From Tannerella sp. (GTDB lineage Bacteria; Bacteroidota; Bacteroidia; Bacteroidales; Tannerellaceae), in NCBI GenBank assembly GCA_031289445.1, contig JAITPL010000193.1, positions 1 to 6,535 on the forward strand: a DNA stretch of 6,535 nucleotides. The letters are read 5' to 3'. Made by a program: the position numbers and the translations under genes. Shown in pieces: positions 6,253-6,535 of the stretch. The notes under the pieces are model-generated. The model ran no database searches. It was not told where the DNA came from and saw nothing but the letters and a program-made list of their open reading frames with translations. Positions within the stretch are counted from its first letter, which is position 1; every line of letters begins with the position of its first letter.

Positions 6253-6302
6253 CAATTGATAATTGATAATTGATAATTGACAATTGATAATTGATAATTG
6301 AC
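6247..6302. repeat. Tandem array of eight AATTGAY heptamers
   Basis: Eight consecutive perfect units of AATTGAC or AATTGAT, in the order C,T,T,T,C,T,T,C, followed by a decayed ninth unit (AGTTAGA). The first unit provides the last Asn codon and the TGA stop of the aldo/keto reductase. Because the period is 7, stops occur in all three plus frames, while the minus strand stays open and reads as a repeating LSIINCQ/LSIINYQ peptide that I take for an artefact. The first two units with the preceding TC form a 15-nt perfect inverted repeat (6245-6259). Similar arrays are familiar from intergenic regions of Bacteroidota. Confidence 0.9.
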
Positions 6303-6340
6303 AGTTAGAGAGGGATATTGTTGCAACGATGATATGGATA

Positions 6341-6370
6341 GATTGCTTCGTGCCTCGCAATGAGGCAATC
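6341..6370. repeat. Short palindromic dispersed-type repeat (GATTGC...GCAATC)
   Basis: Outer arms GATTGC and GCAATC enclose a second hairpin, GCCTC-GCAAT-GAGGC (6352-6366). On the minus strand it reads TTGCGAGGCACGAAGCAATC, a sequence that recurs as an intergenic repeat in many unrelated bacterial genomes and is often mis-translated as SLRGTKQS. It lies in non-coding DNA between two genes. Family membership is from memory; the palindrome is seen directly. Confidence 0.6.
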
Positions 6371-6395
6371 ATAACCCTATTGATATGAATCGGGG

Positions 6396-6418
6396 CGACG
6401 TAATCATTTTCAACGTCG
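6396..6418. repeat. Small hairpin CGACGT/ACGTCG
   Basis: A 6-bp inverted repeat with an 11-nt AT-rich loop and no following T-tract. It lies between the two palindromic repeats. It may be part of a larger repeat unit or may arise by chance. Confidence 0.3.
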
Positions 6419-6440
6419 TTTCCTAGAAGACACTCCTATA

Positions 6441-6473
6441 AGACATTCCAAGTCTTGAAGACTTGGAATGTCT
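6441..6473. repeat. Perfect 33-nt palindrome (16-bp arms)
   Basis: AGACATTCCAAGTCTT, one central G, then AAGACTTGGAATGTCT: perfect 16-nt arms. As RNA this is a strong hairpin of 15 bp with a 3-nt loop. It lies between convergent gene ends and could act as a bidirectional terminator or a transcript-end stabiliser, but no T-tract follows on the plus strand. Its right arm is reused in the adjacent tandem duplication. Confidence 0.85.
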
Positions 6474-6493
6474 GCCGACTTGGAATGTCTGCC
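6460..6493. repeat. Tandem duplication of a 17-nt unit
   Basis: GACTTGGAATGTCTGCC occurs twice back to back (6460-6476 and 6477-6493). With the inverted copy at 6441-6454, the 14-nt core GACTTGGAATGTCT is present three times, once reversed and twice forward. A shorter CTGCC echo follows directly. Confidence 0.9.
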
Positions 6494-6498
6494 CTGCC

Positions 6499-6535
6499 CT
6501 ACCCTATCTTGTATTCTACGAGCGCGAAATATTGA
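6499..6535 (-). CDS. Possible C-terminal end of a convergent gene, cut by the window edge
   Basis: The minus strand from the window edge reads QYFALVEYKIG followed by TAG (6501-6499). The composition and codons look protein-like, and the stop falls just after the repeat cluster, as expected for a real gene end in a convergent arrangement. Only 11 codons are visible, so no function can be given and chance is possible. A second minus frame is also open here but runs into the repeats. Confidence 0.3.
   Translation of the reverse strand, partial: QYFALVEYKIG

Noticed and set aside
6079..6372. A minus-strand open frame across the repeat region with a repeating LSIINCQ peptide
   Set aside because: It is the translation of two DNA repeats (heptamer array and palindromic repeat) and runs on into the antisense of the reductase.
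6247..6493. CRISPR array
   Set aside because: The heptamers have no spacers, and the 17-nt units are directly adjacent; there are no repeat-spacer units or cas genes.

Overview
The window looks like a stretch of chromosome from an anaerobic member of the Bacteroidota, most likely order Bacteroidales. Three things point there. The block ssb-gldE-gldD-phosphopantetheinyl transferase, divergent from an HU-type gene and an RNase G gene, is a recognisable Bacteroidota arrangement. Both divergent promoters carry a TAnnTTTG-type -7 element. No start codon has a convincing purine-rich Shine-Dalgarno sequence. A ferredoxin-like aldo/keto reductase suggests anaerobic metabolism.

Left part, minus strand (read from 2100 down to 10): an HU-family DNA-binding protein of 100 aa, a 29-residue highly basic protein of the AURKAIP1/COX24 (mS38-like) type, a stem-loop with a U-rich tail, then ribonuclease G with a GTG start. 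These look like one transcription unit for nucleoid, ribosome and RNA-processing functions, with a possible terminator or attenuator just before rng.

Centre (2101-2276): a short, very AT-rich divergent promoter region with three 9-nt homopolymer tracts. In relatives as I recall them, a mutY gene lies between the HU gene and ssb. It is absent here.

Right part, plus strand: ssb, gldE (TTG start), gldD, a 4'-phosphopantetheinyl transferase and an aldo/keto reductase with a C-terminal iron-sulfur domain. They are packed with gaps of 27 and 6 nt and overlaps of 4 and 13 nt, so they are probably one operon. GldE and GldD are membrane-associated proteins named from gliding motility. They are also found in non-gliding Bacteroidota, so motility cannot be concluded.

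End (6253-6498): a non-coding stretch dense in repeats. It holds eight copies of a heptamer that supply the stop codon of the reductase, a short dispersed-type palindromic repeat, a weak hairpin, a perfect 33-nt palindrome and a 17-nt tandem duplication sharing its sequence. The last 37 nt may be the tail of a convergent minus-strand gene.

I see no clearly new multi-gene system (defence, mobile or biosynthetic). The items most worth a second look are the tiny basic gene, the absent mutY, the leader structure of rng and the repeat cluster.
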